Shown: positions 1 through 9,458, counted from the first letter of the stretch. The stretch: 64,000 bases of DNA from Novosphingobium album (ex Hu et al. 2023) (GCF_022832385.1 NZ_JALHLE010000033.1:1-64000), one strand, 5' to 3'. The notes: generated from the letters alone by a model not told the origin. Made by a program: numbers and translations.

Positions 1-813
1 AGCGCAGTCCTGCCCCAGCACATCGGCCAGCGGGCGCGGGGTGAGTGCGGCCTCGGCGCCGAGGCCGAGCTGTCGCCGGGCCGTACGGGTCGCGCCGATA
101 ACGAGATCGTCGCGGTCGACCGCCAGCAGCGAGGGGCCACCACCGTGCGCATCACCCGCCAGCACGATCCGCGCCTGCGCGAAGCGGCGGCAGAAGTAGT
201 CGCGCTCGATCGCCCGCGCCGCGTCCTGCACCAGCGCGGCAATCATCGCCGCCATGGCATCGCCATGTTCTGGCCGCGCGCTGGATACATCGAGCGCGGC
301 GACAAGCCGCCCGTCAGGATCGAAGACCGGCGCGTCCAGGCAGGAGACGCCGATGTTGCGGCTGGCGAAGTGCTCGCCGCGCAGGATCGCCACCGGGCGC
401 TGCTCGACAAGGCAGGTGCCGATGCCGTTGGTGCCTTCGGCCGCCTCGCTCCAGACCGCGCCGCGCGCCAGCCCGACAGCATCGTAGAGCCCGGAGTCAG
501 CGGCGGGCGAGCGCGCTTCGAGCACCACGCCGTCGACATCGGAGAGGATTACGCAAGCGCCAGTGCGGCCCACCGAACCGAACAAGCTGTCGAGCGCGGG
601 GGCAGCAGCCGCGAGCAGTTCGCCATTGGCATTGCGCAGCGCGGCGATCTCGCCTTCGCTCAGCCGTTCGTTGCGCTGCGCGCCCGAGGGATCGAGGCCA
701 TGGCGCAGCGCCGAGCGGCACCACGATGCCGCCACCGACGACACGGCCGCCGCATTGCCGGACTGCACCGTATCGAGAACCCTGTCGCTGTGACTGGACC
801 GTTTGTCCGTCAT
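1..813 (-). CDS. AcoR-type GAF-domain transcriptional regulator, N-terminal part (cut by window edge)
   Basis: The minus strand is open for 271 codons from an ATG at 813 to the window edge. A GAGGAG ribosome site lies just upstream of this ATG. The protein has SWCRSALRHGLDP near residue 30 and GTNGIGTCLVEQRPVAIL near residue 125, both typical of the N-terminal and GAF regions of AcoR-type activators of sigma-54 promoters. The expected AAA+ and helix-turn-helix domains would lie beyond the left edge, so the sigma-54 role is inferred from the family. A PAS-like segment may begin near the cut end. It is transcribed divergently from the biotin operon, and nothing seen ties it to biotin control. 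Its effector is unknown. Confidence 0.8.
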   Translation of the reverse strand, partial: MTDKRSSHSDRVLDTVQSGNAAAVSSVAASWCRSALRHGLDPSGAQRNERLSEGEIAALRNANGELLAAAAPALDSLFGSVGRTGACVILSDVDGVVLEARSPAADSGLYDAVGLARGAVWSEAAEGTNGIGTCLVEQRPVAILRGEHFASRNIGVSCLDAPVFDPDGRLVAALDVSSARPEHGDAMAAMIAALVQDAARAIERDYFCRRFAQARIVLAGDAHGGGPSLLAVDRDDLVIGATRTARRQLGLGAEAALTPRPLADVLGQDCA

Positions 814-1049
814 CGTCCATCTCCTCACCGCCCGGCTATCGCAAATGCGCCAGACCCCGTTTTCTTATGAACCCGACCATGCCGCCGCCTTGACACGGCA
901 CAAGCGAGGCTTGCATTAGCGCGTGGGCCGGTGTCCCGAAACTGAGACAATTGCGTGGGCGCTCCTTAGCACAGGCTGCACCGCGAAGCGACCAGGCAAA
1001 GCCGATCAACCATTGTGCCCGGGCCTGCCATGCCATACCGGCAGCGGCA

Positions 1050-2213
1050 ATGAGCAGGCTCGATTCCCCCCTTGCCGCCGCACTGGCCCGGATAGACGGC
1101 GCCGGGCAGCGGCGGACCCTGCGCGCCAGCACCCTCGCGCCGGGCGGGCGGGTGCTGCGCGAGGGGCGCGAACTCATCGACTTTTCCAGCAACGACTACC
1201 TCGGCCTCGCGCGCCATCCGCTGCTGATCGAGCGCGCCTGCGCATGGACCGCCGCGCAAGGCACCGGCTCGGGCGCCTCGCGGCTGGTGACCGGCACCAG
1301 CGAGGCGCATCTGGCGCTCGAAGCAAAGATCGCCGCGTTCAAGGGCACCGAGGCGGCTTTGATCTTTGCCAGCGGCTGGCAGGCCAATGCCGCGGTGATC
1401 CCTGCGCTGCTCGCCGCGATGCCGGGCGCGGCGGTGTTCACCGACCGGCTGATCCACGCCAGCATGCACGCCGGGATCACCATGGCAGGCGTGCGCCAGC
1501 ACCGCTTCCGCCACAACGATCTCGATCACCTCGAAACGCTGCTGGCGGAGAAGGGCAGGGACGCCCCGGCGCGCCTGATCCTGACCGAGAGCGTCTTCTC
1601 GATGGACGGCGACCGCGCCGACATGGCCCGCCTTGCCGCGCTGGCCGAGACCCATGACGCCGCGCTGTTTGTCGATGAAGCGCACGCCACCGGCGTGCTC
1701 GGGCCCGAAGGCCGGGGGCTGAGCGCCACGGTGCCAGGCCGGATCGACCTCATCATGGGCACCTTCAGCAAGGCGCTGGGCGGCTTTGGCGCCTATATCG
1801 CCGGGTCGCAGGTGCTGATCGACTATCTCGTCAATGCCGCCAGCGGCTTCGTCTTCACCACCGCGCCGCCGCCGGGCGTGCTGGGCGCGATCGACGTCGC
1901 GCTCGACCTCGTGCCCGGCATGGACGCCGAACGCGCGCATCTGGCCGCGCTGGGCGACCGCCTGCGCAAGGGCCTTGCCGCGCTGGGGCTGGACCATGGC
2001 GATTCCTCCACCCAGATCGTCCCTGCCATGATCGGCGCCGAAGCCGATGCCATGGCGCTTTCCGCACGGCTGGAAGAGGCCGGATTCCTCGCCTCGGCGA
2101 TCCGCCCGCCGACAGTCCCGCCGGGCACCAGCCGGTTGCGCATCGCCCTGCGCGCAAGCCATAGCGAAGGCGACATCGACGCGCTGCTCGGCGCGATTGG
2201 GGAGGCGCTGTGA
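1050..2213 (+). CDS. bioF: 8-amino-7-oxononanoate synthase
   Basis: This PLP enzyme joins pimeloyl thioester and L-alanine to give 7-keto-8-aminopelargonate, the first step of the biotin ring pathway. The protein is 387 residues, the normal BioF size. The PLP lysine is K241 in TFSKALGGFGAYI, and DEAHATGVLG (D209, H212) is the cofactor-binding motif of this alpha-oxoamine synthase family. I chose ATG 1050 because it gives MSRLDSPLAAAL, matching family N-termini, while the frame upstream of it is unlike BioF. KBL and ALAS share the fold, but the next genes (bioC, bioD, bioA) fix the identity. It opens a five-gene operon. Confidence 0.96.
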   Translation: MSRLDSPLAAALARIDGAGQRRTLRASTLAPGGRVLREGRELIDFSSNDYLGLARHPLLIERACAWTAAQGTGSGASRLVTGTSEAHLALEAKIAAFKGTEAALIFASGWQANAAVIPALLAAMPGAAVFTDRLIHASMHAGITMAGVRQHRFRHNDLDHLETLLAEKGRDAPARLILTESVFSMDGDRADMARLAALAETHDAALFVDEAHATGVLGPEGRGLSATVPGRIDLIMGTFSKALGGFGAYIAGSQVLIDYLVNAASGFVFTTAPPPGVLGAIDVALDLVPGMDAERAHLAALGDRLRKGLAALGLDHGDSSTQIVPAMIGAEADAMALSARLEEAGFLASAIRPPTVPPGTSRLRIALRASHSEGDIDALLGAIGEAL

Positions 2214-2830
2214 AGCTGCTCTTCGCGCATGGCTGGGGCTTCGACCGGCGTTTCTGGGACTCGCTCACCGCCCTGCTGCCGGATTGGGAATATGTGGCCG
2301 ACGACCGTGGCTATTTCGGCGCGACGCTCACTCCCGAAATCGGCGGCCCCTGCCTCGCCGTGACGCACAGTTTCGGCACCATGCGCGTGCTCGCCGATCC
2401 GCCGCCGGGTCTCGCGGGACTGGTGGCGATCAACGGCTTCGAGCGCTTCACCGCGCTGCCCGGCAAGCCCGGTGCGGCAGTCCGGGTGGTCGACCGGATG
2501 CTGCGCCGCTTCGAGGCGGACCCGCGTGCGGTGCTGGCGGAATTCCGCAGGACCTGCGGGGCCGAGGAATCCTTTGGCGAGATCGACCCCGTCCCCCTGC
2601 AGGCCGACCTGCTGCGCCTGCGCGACGCCCGCCCGCCGCTGCCGCGCGTGCCGGTGGTCGTGCTGCAAGGCGGACGCGATCCCCTGCTGCCAGCGGATAT
2701 GCGCGCGGCCACCTTTACAGGCTGCGATGTGCACCGGCTCGATCACCAGACGGCAGGCCACCTCCTCCCGCTCGAAAACCCCGGGCTTTGCGCGCAAGCC
2801 GTGCGCGGGGCCATGGCCGCACTCGTATGA
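2210..2830 (+). CDS. Short alpha/beta hydrolase in bio operon, probable pimeloyl-ACP methyl ester esterase (BioH-like)
   Basis: A 206-residue alpha/beta hydrolase that starts with GTG inside the bioF stop (GTGA overlap). HGWGF at residues 7-11 matches the oxyanion region of BioH. A likely triad is S54 in THSFG, D157 in GGRDPLLP and H184 in TAGHLLPL. The nucleophile elbow has T in place of the usual first G. It is about 50 residues shorter than E. coli BioH, with much of the cap region reduced. Lying between bioF and bioC, it probably removes the methyl group that BioC adds, releasing pimeloyl-ACP. Role is inferred from context; it could be classed with BioG or another of the non-orthologous BioH replacements. 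Confidence 0.8.
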   Translation: MKLLFAHGWGFDRRFWDSLTALLPDWEYVADDRGYFGATLTPEIGGPCLAVTHSFGTMRVLADPPPGLAGLVAINGFERFTALPGKPGAAVRVVDRMLRRFEADPRAVLAEFRRTCGAEESFGEIDPVPLQADLLRLRDARPPLPRVPVVVLQGGRDPLLPADMRAATFTGCDVHRLDHQTAGHLLPLENPGLCAQAVRGAMAALV

Positions 2831-3582
2831 ATGGTCAGCGCGAACGGATCGCCCGGGCCTTCGCCGGGGCGCAGGACTATGACCGCAACGCCCGCGTCCA
2901 GCGCGATGCCGCGCGGGCGTTGGCCGAACGGATCGCCACGCTCGACCTGCCCGAGAACCCCCACGTGCTGGAGATCGGCTGCGGCACCGGCTTCCTGACG
3001 CAGGCGCTCGGCGAAGCGGGCGTGGGCGGCGAATGGCTGGTGACCGACCTCGCCCCGGACATGCTCGACCGCTGCCGCGCGCGGCTGGGCGGCACGCCGC
3101 GCCACCGCTTCGCCGTGCTCGACGGCGAGCATGGCACGCCCGAAGGCGGCCCGTTCGACCTCATCTGCTCCAGCCTCGCGCTGCAGTGGTTTGAGAACGC
3201 TCCTGCGGCCCTCGCCCGCATGGCCGGGTGGCTCGCGCCCGGCGGGCATTGCGTGGTCACCACGCTCGGCCCCGGCAGTTTCGCCGAATGGCGCGCCGCG
3301 CACGAGGCGCTGGGACTGGAACCCGGCACACCCGCCTTCGCCCCGGTCGAGGCCTTTGCCACGCTCGGTCCGGAAAGCCTCACCGTCGAAAACCGCATCG
3401 AGCATCACGAAAGCGCGCGCGCCTTCCTGCTCGCGGTCAAGGCGATCGGCGCGGGCACGGCACAGCCGGGACACAGGCCGCTGTCGCCACGGGAACTGCG
3501 CAATGTCATGGCCACTTTCGAACGCGGCGGCTGCAAAGTCACATACGAGGTCGTGACCTGTCACCTCCACCGCGCTAGGTGA
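2827..3582 (+). CDS. bioC: Malonyl-ACP O-methyltransferase
   Basis: A 251-residue SAM-dependent methyltransferase, the same length as E. coli BioC. It methylates malonyl-ACP so that the ester can enter fatty acid elongation and become pimeloyl-ACP methyl ester. SAM motif I is VLEIGCGTGFLTQAL near residues 45-60, and TDLAPDMLDRC follows as the acidic loop. IARAFAGAQDYDRNARVQ at the N-terminus is characteristic of BioC. The ATG at 2827 overlaps the stop of the preceding hydrolase gene (ATGA), which supports this start over the long open frame that extends upstream. The bioD start lies 6 bases after the stop. Confidence 0.94.
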   Translation: MNGQRERIARAFAGAQDYDRNARVQRDAARALAERIATLDLPENPHVLEIGCGTGFLTQALGEAGVGGEWLVTDLAPDMLDRCRARLGGTPRHRFAVLDGEHGTPEGGPFDLICSSLALQWFENAPAALARMAGWLAPGGHCVVTTLGPGSFAEWRAAHEALGLEPGTPAFAPVEAFATLGPESLTVENRIEHHESARAFLLAVKAIGAGTAQPGHRPLSPRELRNVMATFERGGCKVTYEVVTCHLHRAR

Positions 3583-3588
3583 CGCGCC

Positions 3589-4224
3589 ATGCAAGGTCCC
3601 ACGATCATCGTTACCGGCACCGATACCGGCATCGGCAAGACCGTCTTCGCCGCCGCGCTCGCGGGCGCGCTGGGCGGCTGGTACTGGAAGCCGGTGCAGG
3701 CCGGAATCGAGGAGGACGGCACCGATGCGGACCGCGCCGCCCGCCTCTCGGGCCTGCCGCGCGAACGGGTGCTGCCCGAAGCCTACTGCCTCGAAACGCC
3801 CTGTTCCCCCCACCTCGCCGCCGAGATCGACGGCGTTGTGATCGACCCGGCCCGCCTTGCCCTGCCCCAAGTGGACGGCCCGCTCGTGGTCGAAGGCGCA
3901 GGCGGCGTGCTGGTCCCGATCAGCCGCAGCGAGACTTATGCCGACCAGTTCGCCCGCTGGGGCGAGCCGGTGGTGCTGGCCGCACGCACCAGCCTCGGCA
4001 CCATCAACCACACGCTGCTCTCGATCGAGGCGCTGCGCGCGCGCGGCGTGCCGCTGCTCGGCGTGGCCTTCATCGGCGATCCGGTGGAGGACAGCGAAGC
4101 GACGATCTGCGCCATGGGGCAGGTGAAGCGCCTTGGCCGCCTGCCGCTGATCGATCCCCTGACGCCGGAAGCGCTGCGCAGCGCCTTTGCCGCGAATTTC
4201 CATCTGGAGGACTTCACCGCATGA
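3589..4224 (+). CDS. bioD: Dethiobiotin synthetase
   Basis: ATP-dependent carboxylation of 7,8-diaminopelargonate to dethiobiotin. The 211-residue protein has the modified P-loop GTDTGIGKT at residues 10-18, KPVQAG just after it for substrate binding, and [11 protein letters not shown] in the middle, all hallmarks of BioD. The start at 3589 follows bioC by only 6 bases and its stop overlaps the bioA start by 4 bases, so translation is probably coupled. Confidence 0.96.
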   Translation: MQGPTIIVTGTDTGIGKTVFAAALAGALGGWYWKPVQAGIEEDGTDADRAARLSGLPRERVLPEAYCLETPCSPHLAAEIDGVVIDPARLALPQVDGPLVVEGAGGVLVPISRSETYADQFARWGEPVVLAARTSLGTINHTLLSIEALRARGVPLLGVAFIGDPVEDSEATICAMGQVKRLGRLPLIDPLTPEALRSAFAANFHLEDFTA

Positions 4225-5474
4225 CCTCATCCGTCTGGCACCCCTTCACCCAGCACGGGCTCGGCGAGCCGGTCCCGCTGGTCGAGCGCGCCGGGGGCGC
4301 CCTGCTGCACATGGCGGACGGGCAGGCGGTGATCGATGCGATCTCGTCGTGGTGGGTGACGACGCACGGGCACTGCCACCCCCGGATCATGGCCGCGATT
4401 GCCGATCAGGCGCAGAAGCTCGACCAGATGATCTTCGCGGGCTGGACCCACCAGCCGGCCGAGGACGTCGCGGCCGGCCTGCGCGCGATCATGCCGGAGA
4501 GCCTGACGCGGGTGTTCTTCTCCGATTCCGGCTCCACTGCCGTCGAAGTCGCGCTGAAGATGGCGCTCGGCTACTGGCACGCGCGTGGAGAAACCCGCCA
4601 CCGCATCGTGGTGATGGAGCACAGCTATCACGGCGACACCATCGGCGCGATGTCGGTGGGCGCGCGCGGTGTGTTCAACCAGCCCTACGAACCGCTGCTG
4701 TTCGACGTGGCGCGCATTCCCTTCCCGGCGGCAGGTGCGGAACAGGACACGCTCGACGCGCTGGAGGCCTTCTGCGGGGCGCCCGGCACCGCCGCGCTGA
4801 TCGTCGAGCCGCTGGTGCTCGGCGCGGGCGGGATGCTGGTCTATGCCCCCGAAACGCTGGCCGCCATGCACGCGATCTGCGCACGGCACGGCGTGCTGTT
4901 CCTGGCCGACGAAGTGATGACCGGCTGGGGCCGCACCGGCACCCTGCTCGCCTGCGAACAGGCGGGCGTCACGCCCGACGTGCTGTGCCTCTCAAAGGGC
5001 CTGACCGGCGGCGCGGTGCCGCTCGCGGTCACCATGGCGAGCGAGCCCATTTTCGAGGCGCACTGGTCCACCGACCGCGCGAAGATGTTCTTCCACTCCT
5101 CCAGCTACACCGCCAACCCGATCGCCTGCGCTGCGGCCAACGCCAACCTCGCGATCTGGCGCGAGGAACCGGTGCGGGACCGCGTGGCCGCATTGGCAGG
5201 CAAGCAAGCCGCATGGCTGGAGAAGCTCGGCCAGTTCTGCCACTTCGACAATGCACGCACGCTGGGTACGATCGCCGCGCTGGACCTCAAGACCAGCGGC
5301 GAAGGCGGCTACCTCGACACCCTCGCCCCGCGCCTGATGGCATTCTTCCGCGAACGCGGCGTGCTGCTGCGCCCACTGGGGAACACGGTCTATGTGATGC
5401 CGCCCTACTGCATCACGGACGAGCAACTGGGTGATGTGTGGAACGCGATTGGCGAAGCGGTGATTTCGTTTTGA
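4221..5474 (+). CDS. bioA: Adenosylmethionine-8-amino-7-oxononanoate aminotransferase
   Basis: Transfers an amino group from S-adenosylmethionine to 7-keto-8-aminopelargonate. It is a 417-residue class III PLP aminotransferase. K259 in CLSKGLTGG binds PLP, D230 in [14 protein letters not shown] contacts the pyridine nitrogen, and [12 protein letters not shown] (Y136) and [13 protein letters not shown] near residue 42-54 are BioA signatures. ATG 4221 sits in the bioD stop (ATGA). It is the last gene of the operon; bioB is not in the window. I see no clear hairpin terminator in the 100 bases after it. Confidence 0.96.
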   Translation: MTSSVWHPFTQHGLGEPVPLVERAGGALLHMADGQAVIDAISSWWVTTHGHCHPRIMAAIADQAQKLDQMIFAGWTHQPAEDVAAGLRAIMPESLTRVFFSDSGSTAVEVALKMALGYWHARGETRHRIVVMEHSYHGDTIGAMSVGARGVFNQPYEPLLFDVARIPFPAAGAEQDTLDALEAFCGAPGTAALIVEPLVLGAGGMLVYAPETLAAMHAICARHGVLFLADEVMTGWGRTGTLLACEQAGVTPDVLCLSKGLTGGAVPLAVTMASEPIFEAHWSTDRAKMFFHSSSYTANPIACAAANANLAIWREEPVRDRVAALAGKQAAWLEKLGQFCHFDNARTLGTIAALDLKTSGEGGYLDTLAPRLMAFFRERGVLLRPLGNTVYVMPPYCITDEQLGDVWNAIGEAVISF

Positions 5475-5574
5475 GGGGACGGCGGATGCGGCGGCTACAC
5501 GCCCTTGCCGGCCCATGGCTCTGACCCGCTTGCAAACTCTCGGTGGGACCCGAAATAACGGCCCGAACGACTGC

Positions 5575-6507
5575 TCAATACGACAAGCATGACTCTGCGA
5601 TGGCTGTTACATGCCTCAGATCGGTCCCGCAGCAACCGCCAAGGATTTTGATTTGAGGAAAGGCCTCCTGTAGCTGTCGATGTAGCTCTGCGAGTTCGAC
5701 CGGATCACCCTTGTCCAGTTCAGTCATTGCATCAAGTTCAGCGTGGCTGCACCGCGAAGCGTTCGCGCGGACCCCCCGAACCCGCGCGGTCCAAGCAGCG
5801 CCTTCGTCAAGCGAGGAGGCAAAATGCGTCGGGTGGGCGCAGTTGATCATGTAGTATGCGGGGTATGCCTCGGTAGACTCGTCGACCGCAGCGATGGCAT
5901 CCCGAAGCTCATCGCCCGTCGGGAGGCGCCCGTCAGTCTCGACTGTGAAGCTAATAGCCACTGACGCACCTAACTTCCGAGCGGTGCGGGCCAAGCCAAT
6001 CGCTTCGGGGACGTTGGTCATGGTTATGGCTGACAGCATGTCCGCTCCGGCATCAACCAGAACCCTTGCTTGATGAAAATGATAGGCTTCCGCCTCTTCG
6101 GGCTTCATGATGCGGCCAGGATCGTAACCATCACCGCGCGGACCGATGCACCCGCTGATGATGATCGGGTACGCTGCGGAGGCATTCTCTCGTAAACAGA
6201 TGAGCAGAGAGATGGCCTCGCGGTTGAGCGCATCGAGTTCCTCTGGTGACAATCCGAGCGGCTCCGCCCAATCGGGGCTTGCTCGCCACGTTGCACTTTC
6301 AAGGATAAGCCCGGTGTCCATTCGCCGAGCAAGCTCCATGAAACCAGAGAAGTAATCTTCAAGCGCCTGTCGCCCCTCATCGGTTTGAAGTAGCGTTATT
6401 GAAGCGAAGTGGGGCAGGTCGATCCCCCTGTTAAAGAGGATGTCGGTTTCAAGACCGGCGTCCGTAAGGAAGGGGCGGTCAAGCTGAGGAAGCATCGCAG
6501 CAGCCAT
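5575..6507 (-). CDS. Homocysteine S-methyltransferase family protein
   Basis: A 310-residue Zn-dependent methyltransferase of the Pfam homocysteine S-methyltransferase type. The three zinc cysteines are present: C223 in MINCAHP and C292-C293 in GGCCGT. The N-terminus LTDAGLETDILFNRGIDLPHFAS is typical of the MmuM-like group. Such enzymes move a methyl group from S-methylmethionine, SAM or betaine to homocysteine; the donor cannot be read from sequence. An AAAGGA ribosome site precedes ATG 6507. It stands alone, convergent with bioA. Confidence 0.85.
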   Translation of the reverse strand: MAAAMLPQLDRPFLTDAGLETDILFNRGIDLPHFASITLLQTDEGRQALEDYFSGFMELARRMDTGLILESATWRASPDWAEPLGLSPEELDALNREAISLLICLRENASAAYPIIISGCIGPRGDGYDPGRIMKPEEAEAYHFHQARVLVDAGADMLSAITMTNVPEAIGLARTARKLGASVAISFTVETDGRLPTGDELRDAIAAVDESTEAYPAYYMINCAHPTHFASSLDEGAAWTARVRGVRANASRCSHAELDAMTELDKGDPVELAELHRQLQEAFPQIKILGGCCGTDLRHVTAIAESCLSY

Positions 6508-6927
6508 CGTGGTTTCCTTTAGCGAGGATGGCGAGGCTACAACTGATTGGGCAACTTATCCACTCTGCGTGGAGCCTCCGCTAACGACCCACAGGCGATG
6601 CTAGCCGCTGCGGGGTGGGCCAGCGCTACGGCCGCGATCGGCCGAACACGCCGCACCGCTTTCCTACACGCGCCCGGCCTGTCACATTGGCTCCTGCTCT
6701 CAGCCATCGCTCCTTGAACTGTGCATTCCGCCGCCTCCACGGGCGCGCCGTAACCAACGGACGCGATCGCGGCGGGTAAAGTGACACTTTCGCCCATAAG
6801 GTGACGCTTTTTCCCTCTGGACCGTGTCAACCGTGTCAACCGAAGCGTCACCTTGCAGCCGGGGACGGCGCCGCTACCGCGAGTGAATCGCATCTTATCG
6901 ATGAAATCGCACAATCGATCGCCAACT
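6508..6927. other. Gene-poor intergenic stretch upstream of ahpC
   Basis: About 420 bases with no convincing gene. One minus-strand frame is open across part of it, but its product is low in complexity, matches nothing I recognise and has no ribosome site. The right half holds the repeat cluster described separately at 6778-6854. Confidence 0.6.
6778..6854. repeat. Cluster of inverted and direct repeats, possible insertion-sequence end remnant
   Basis: AAAGTGACACTTT (6778-6790) is a perfect palindrome. AAGGTGACGCTT (6798-6809) and AAGCGTCACCTT (6843-6854) form a perfect 12-base inverted repeat with 33 bases between. Inside it CGTGTCAAC occurs twice in tandem (6823-6840 region). GTGACACTTT and GTGACGCTTT are near-identical direct copies 20 bases apart. 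Multiple short repeats at an end are a feature of IS21-family elements, so a leftover end is possible, but no transposase gene is nearby. It could instead be a regulatory site. Confidence 0.5.
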
Positions 6928-6971
6928 GATCGAGTTATTCGATCAAGCCAATCGATTCATCGCGCTACAAA
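6928..6971 (+). promoter_or_regulatory. Candidate OxyR-type site and promoter for ahpC
   Basis: GATCGAGTTATTCGATC (6928-6944) is a 17-base palindrome with the size and outer bases of OxyR half-sites. Further ATCGAT elements lie at 6897-6902, 6914-6919 and 6951-6956. A weak -10 candidate TACAAA is at 6966-6971, which would place the palindrome over the -35 region, the usual position for OxyR activation. No oxyR gene is in the window, and the motif is symmetric by shape rather than an exact match to the published consensus. Confidence 0.4.
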
Positions 6972-7036
6972 TCGTCACGCAGCGCGCCTATCTCCACTCC
7001 CGTCAGTTCAACACCCAATCGAGGGAGCATACGACA

Positions 7037-7603
7037 ATGGGTATCATCGGCAGCAGCATCAAGCCGTTCAAGAACACCGCGTTCCAGGCGGGCAAGGATT
7101 TCTACGACGTCACCGAAGCCGACATCGCCGGCAAGTGGGCCGTCTTCTTCTTCTACCCGGCCGACTTCACTTTCGTCTGCCCGACCGAGCTCGAAGACCT
7201 CGCCGATCAGTACGCCACCCTGCAGGGCATGGGCGTGGAAGTGTTCGGCGTGTCGACCGACACCCATTTCTGCCACAAGGCCTGGCACGACACCTCGGAA
7301 AAGATCGCCAAGTGCACCTATGCGTTCCTCGGCGACCAGAACCACGACCTGTCGAACAACTTCGGCGTGCTGCGTGACGGCGTCGGCCTTGCTGACCGTG
7401 CCACCTTCGTCGTCGATCCGGACGGCGTGATCCAGGTCATGGAAATCACCCCCGAGGGCGTGGGCCGCAACGCTGCCGAACTCGTCCGCAAGATCAAGGC
7501 TGCCAAGTACTGGCGCGAGCACCCCGGCCAGGTCTGCCCGGCCAAGTGGGAAGAAGGCGCCGAGACGCTGGCTCCCTCGCTCGACCTCGTCGGCAAGCTC
7601 TAA
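7037..7603 (+). CDS. ahpC: Alkyl hydroperoxide reductase subunit C (2-Cys peroxiredoxin)
   Basis: Reduces hydrogen peroxide, organic peroxides and peroxynitrite in the cytoplasm. The protein is 188 residues, the standard AhpC1 length. The peroxidatic cysteine is C48 in [10 protein letters not shown] and the resolving cysteine is C167 in [19 protein letters not shown] ribosome site precedes ATG 7037. AhpF, its electron donor, follows 121 bases downstream on the same strand. Control by OxyR is likely from the family and from palindromes upstream. Confidence 0.97.
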   Translation: MGIIGSSIKPFKNTAFQAGKDFYDVTEADIAGKWAVFFFYPADFTFVCPTELEDLADQYATLQGMGVEVFGVSTDTHFCHKAWHDTSEKIAKCTYAFLGDQNHDLSNNFGVLRDGVGLADRATFVVDPDGVIQVMEITPEGVGRNAAELVRKIKAAKYWREHPGQVCPAKWEEGAETLAPSLDLVGKL

Positions 7604-7642
7604 GACCGCGCAGCGGCACCCACGGGTCGCGCGCGAAGGTGC

Positions 7643-7685
7643 GCGGCCCGGGGCCTCCCTCCCCTGGAGCCGCGCCCCGGGCCGC
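7643..7685 (+). terminator. Strong GC hairpin between ahpC and ahpF
   Basis: GCGGCCCGGGGC (7643-7654) and GCCCCGGGCCGC (7674-7685) are a perfect 12-base inverted repeat with a 19-base loop. Only CCCCTTTC follows, so it is not a strong intrinsic terminator. It more likely protects ahpC mRNA or reduces read-through into ahpF, giving more AhpC than AhpF. Confidence 0.6.
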
Positions 7686-7724
7686 CCCCTTTCATCACAC
7701 GCACATTTTCAAGGACCCTCTCCC

Positions 7725-9314
7725 ATGCTCGACGCCACTCTGAAGCAACAGCTCTCGCAATACCTCGGCATGCTGCGCGAGCCGATCGAGCTCGTCGCCT
7801 CGCTTGGCGATGATGCAAAGTCGGCGCAGACCCGCGAACTGCTGGAAACGATCACCGGTCTTTCGGACAAGGTGAGCGCCCGGTTCGACGGCGACGCCGC
7901 ACGCAAGCCCTCTTTCACGATCGCCGCGAAGGCCCGGCCCGAAGCCGAAGTGCGCTTTGCCGGCGTGCCTCTGGGCCACGAATTCACCTCGCTGGTGCTC
8001 GCCCTGCTGTGGGCCGGCGGCCACCCGCCCAAGGTCTCCGACGAGGCGCTGGAGCAGATCGCCGCGCTCGACGGAGAGATGACCTTCGAAATGTTCTTCT
8101 CGCTCTCGTGCCACAACTGCCCCGATGTGGTGCAGGCGCTGACGCTGATCGCTCTGAAGAACCCGAAGGCAAAGGTCACGCTGATCGAAGGCGGCACTTA
8201 TCAGGCCGAAGTCGAAGAACGCGGCGTCATGGCCGTGCCCGCCACTTTCCTCAACGGCGAAATGTGGGCTTCGGGCAAGATCAGCCTCGAAGAGATCCTC
8301 GCCAAGCTCGACACCGGCGCCGCCGCCAAGGCCGCCGCGAAGCTGGCCGAAAAGAAGCCGTTCGAAGTGCTGGTGATCGGCGGCGGCCCCGCCGGTGCCT
8401 CGGCCGCGATCTACACCGCGCGAAAGGGCTTCTCCACCGGCATTGCGGCTGAACGCTTCGGCGGGCAGGTGCAGGACACCATGGGCATCGAGAACTTCAT
8501 CTCGGTCCCCTATACCGAAGGCCCCAAGCTGGCCGCCGCGCTGGAAACCCACGTCGGCGAGTACGACATCGACGTGATGAACCTGCTGCGCGCTGAAAAG
8601 CTGATCCCGGCCGCTCAGCTCGGCGGCTATCACGAGGTGGTGTTCGAGAACGGCGCCTCGCTCAAGGCCCGCAGCCTCGTCCTGTCCACCGGCGCGCGCT
8701 GGCGCAACTTGGGCGTGCCCGGCGAAGCCGAGTACCAGACCAAGGGTGTGGCCTACTGCCCGCACTGCGACGGCCCGCTGTTCAAGGGCAAGCGCGTGGC
8801 GGTGATCGGCGGCGGCAACTCGGGCGTCGAGGCCGCGATCGACCTTGCGCTGATCGTCGGCCACGTCACGCTGATCGAGTTCGACAGCCAGCTGCGCGCC
8901 GACCAGGTGCTGCAGGACAAGCTGCGCTCGTTCGCGAACGTCGATATCATCGTCTCGGCCCAGACCACCGAAGTCACCGGCGACGGTGAGAAGGTCAACG
9001 GCCTGTCCTACAAAGACCGCGAGAGCGGCGAGGAAAAGCACGTCGAGCTGGAAGGCGTGTTCGTCCAGATCGGTCTGGTGCCCAACACCGAGTGGCTCAA
9101 GGACAGCGGCGTGGAACTTAGCCCGCGCGGCGAGATCGTGATCGATGCCAAGGGTGCGACCAACCTGCCCGGCGTGTTCGCCGCGGGCGATGCCACCACG
9201 GTGCCCTACAAGCAGATCATCATCTCGATGGGCGAAGGCGCCAAGGCCGCGCTGTCGGCCTTCGACTATCTGATCCGCAACGAAGCCCCGGCCGAAGTCA
9301 CCGAATTCGGCTGA
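7725..9314 (+). CDS. ahpF: Alkyl hydroperoxide reductase subunit F (flavoprotein)
   Basis: NADH-dependent disulfide reductase that recharges AhpC. It is 529 residues, close to the usual 520-530. The N-terminal thioredoxin-like domain carries C129-H-N-C132 in LSCHNCPDV. The FAD-binding [17 protein letters not shown] lies near residue 220, the catalytic CPHC at C345/C348, and the NADH-binding [16 protein letters not shown] near residue 362. All three parts of a full-length AhpF are intact. Confidence 0.97.
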   Translation: MLDATLKQQLSQYLGMLREPIELVASLGDDAKSAQTRELLETITGLSDKVSARFDGDAARKPSFTIAAKARPEAEVRFAGVPLGHEFTSLVLALLWAGGHPPKVSDEALEQIAALDGEMTFEMFFSLSCHNCPDVVQALTLIALKNPKAKVTLIEGGTYQAEVEERGVMAVPATFLNGEMWASGKISLEEILAKLDTGAAAKAAAKLAEKKPFEVLVIGGGPAGASAAIYTARKGFSTGIAAERFGGQVQDTMGIENFISVPYTEGPKLAAALETHVGEYDIDVMNLLRAEKLIPAAQLGGYHEVVFENGASLKARSLVLSTGARWRNLGVPGEAEYQTKGVAYCPHCDGPLFKGKRVAVIGGGNSGVEAAIDLALIVGHVTLIEFDSQLRADQVLQDKLRSFANVDIIVSAQTTEVTGDGEKVNGLSYKDRESGEEKHVELEGVFVQIGLVPNTEWLKDSGVELSPRGEIVIDAKGATNLPGVFAAGDATTVPYKQIIISMGEGAKAALSAFDYLIRNEAPAEVTEFG

Positions 9315-9342
9315 TCGCCGACTTTCGGTCGCTGAAATCCGA

Positions 9343-9373
9343 GGCGGGCGGGGCCGGAAGGTTCCCGCCCGCC
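9343..9373 (+). terminator. Hairpin after ahpF
   Basis: GGCGGGCGGG (9343-9352) pairs perfectly with CCCGCCCGCC (9364-9373) across an 11-base loop, 29 bases after the ahpF stop. No T-run follows, so it may act as an mRNA stabiliser or need Rho. Confidence 0.55.
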
Positions 9374-9458
9374 GTCAGGAAATAGCAGAGATCAAGAGAT
9401 CTTCCCGCCGCGGTAGCATCATTACCGAGAGCCGGAAAAAGTCATATTCCGCTCTGGG

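Noticed and set aside
814-1049. BioR or BirA operator before bioF
   Set aside because: I looked for a TTATAGATA-type or other clear palindrome and saw none.
6537-6914. 125-codon minus-strand frame before ahpC
   Set aside because: It spans the repeat cluster, lacks a ribosome site and encodes a biased Ala/Arg-rich product with no recognisable feature.
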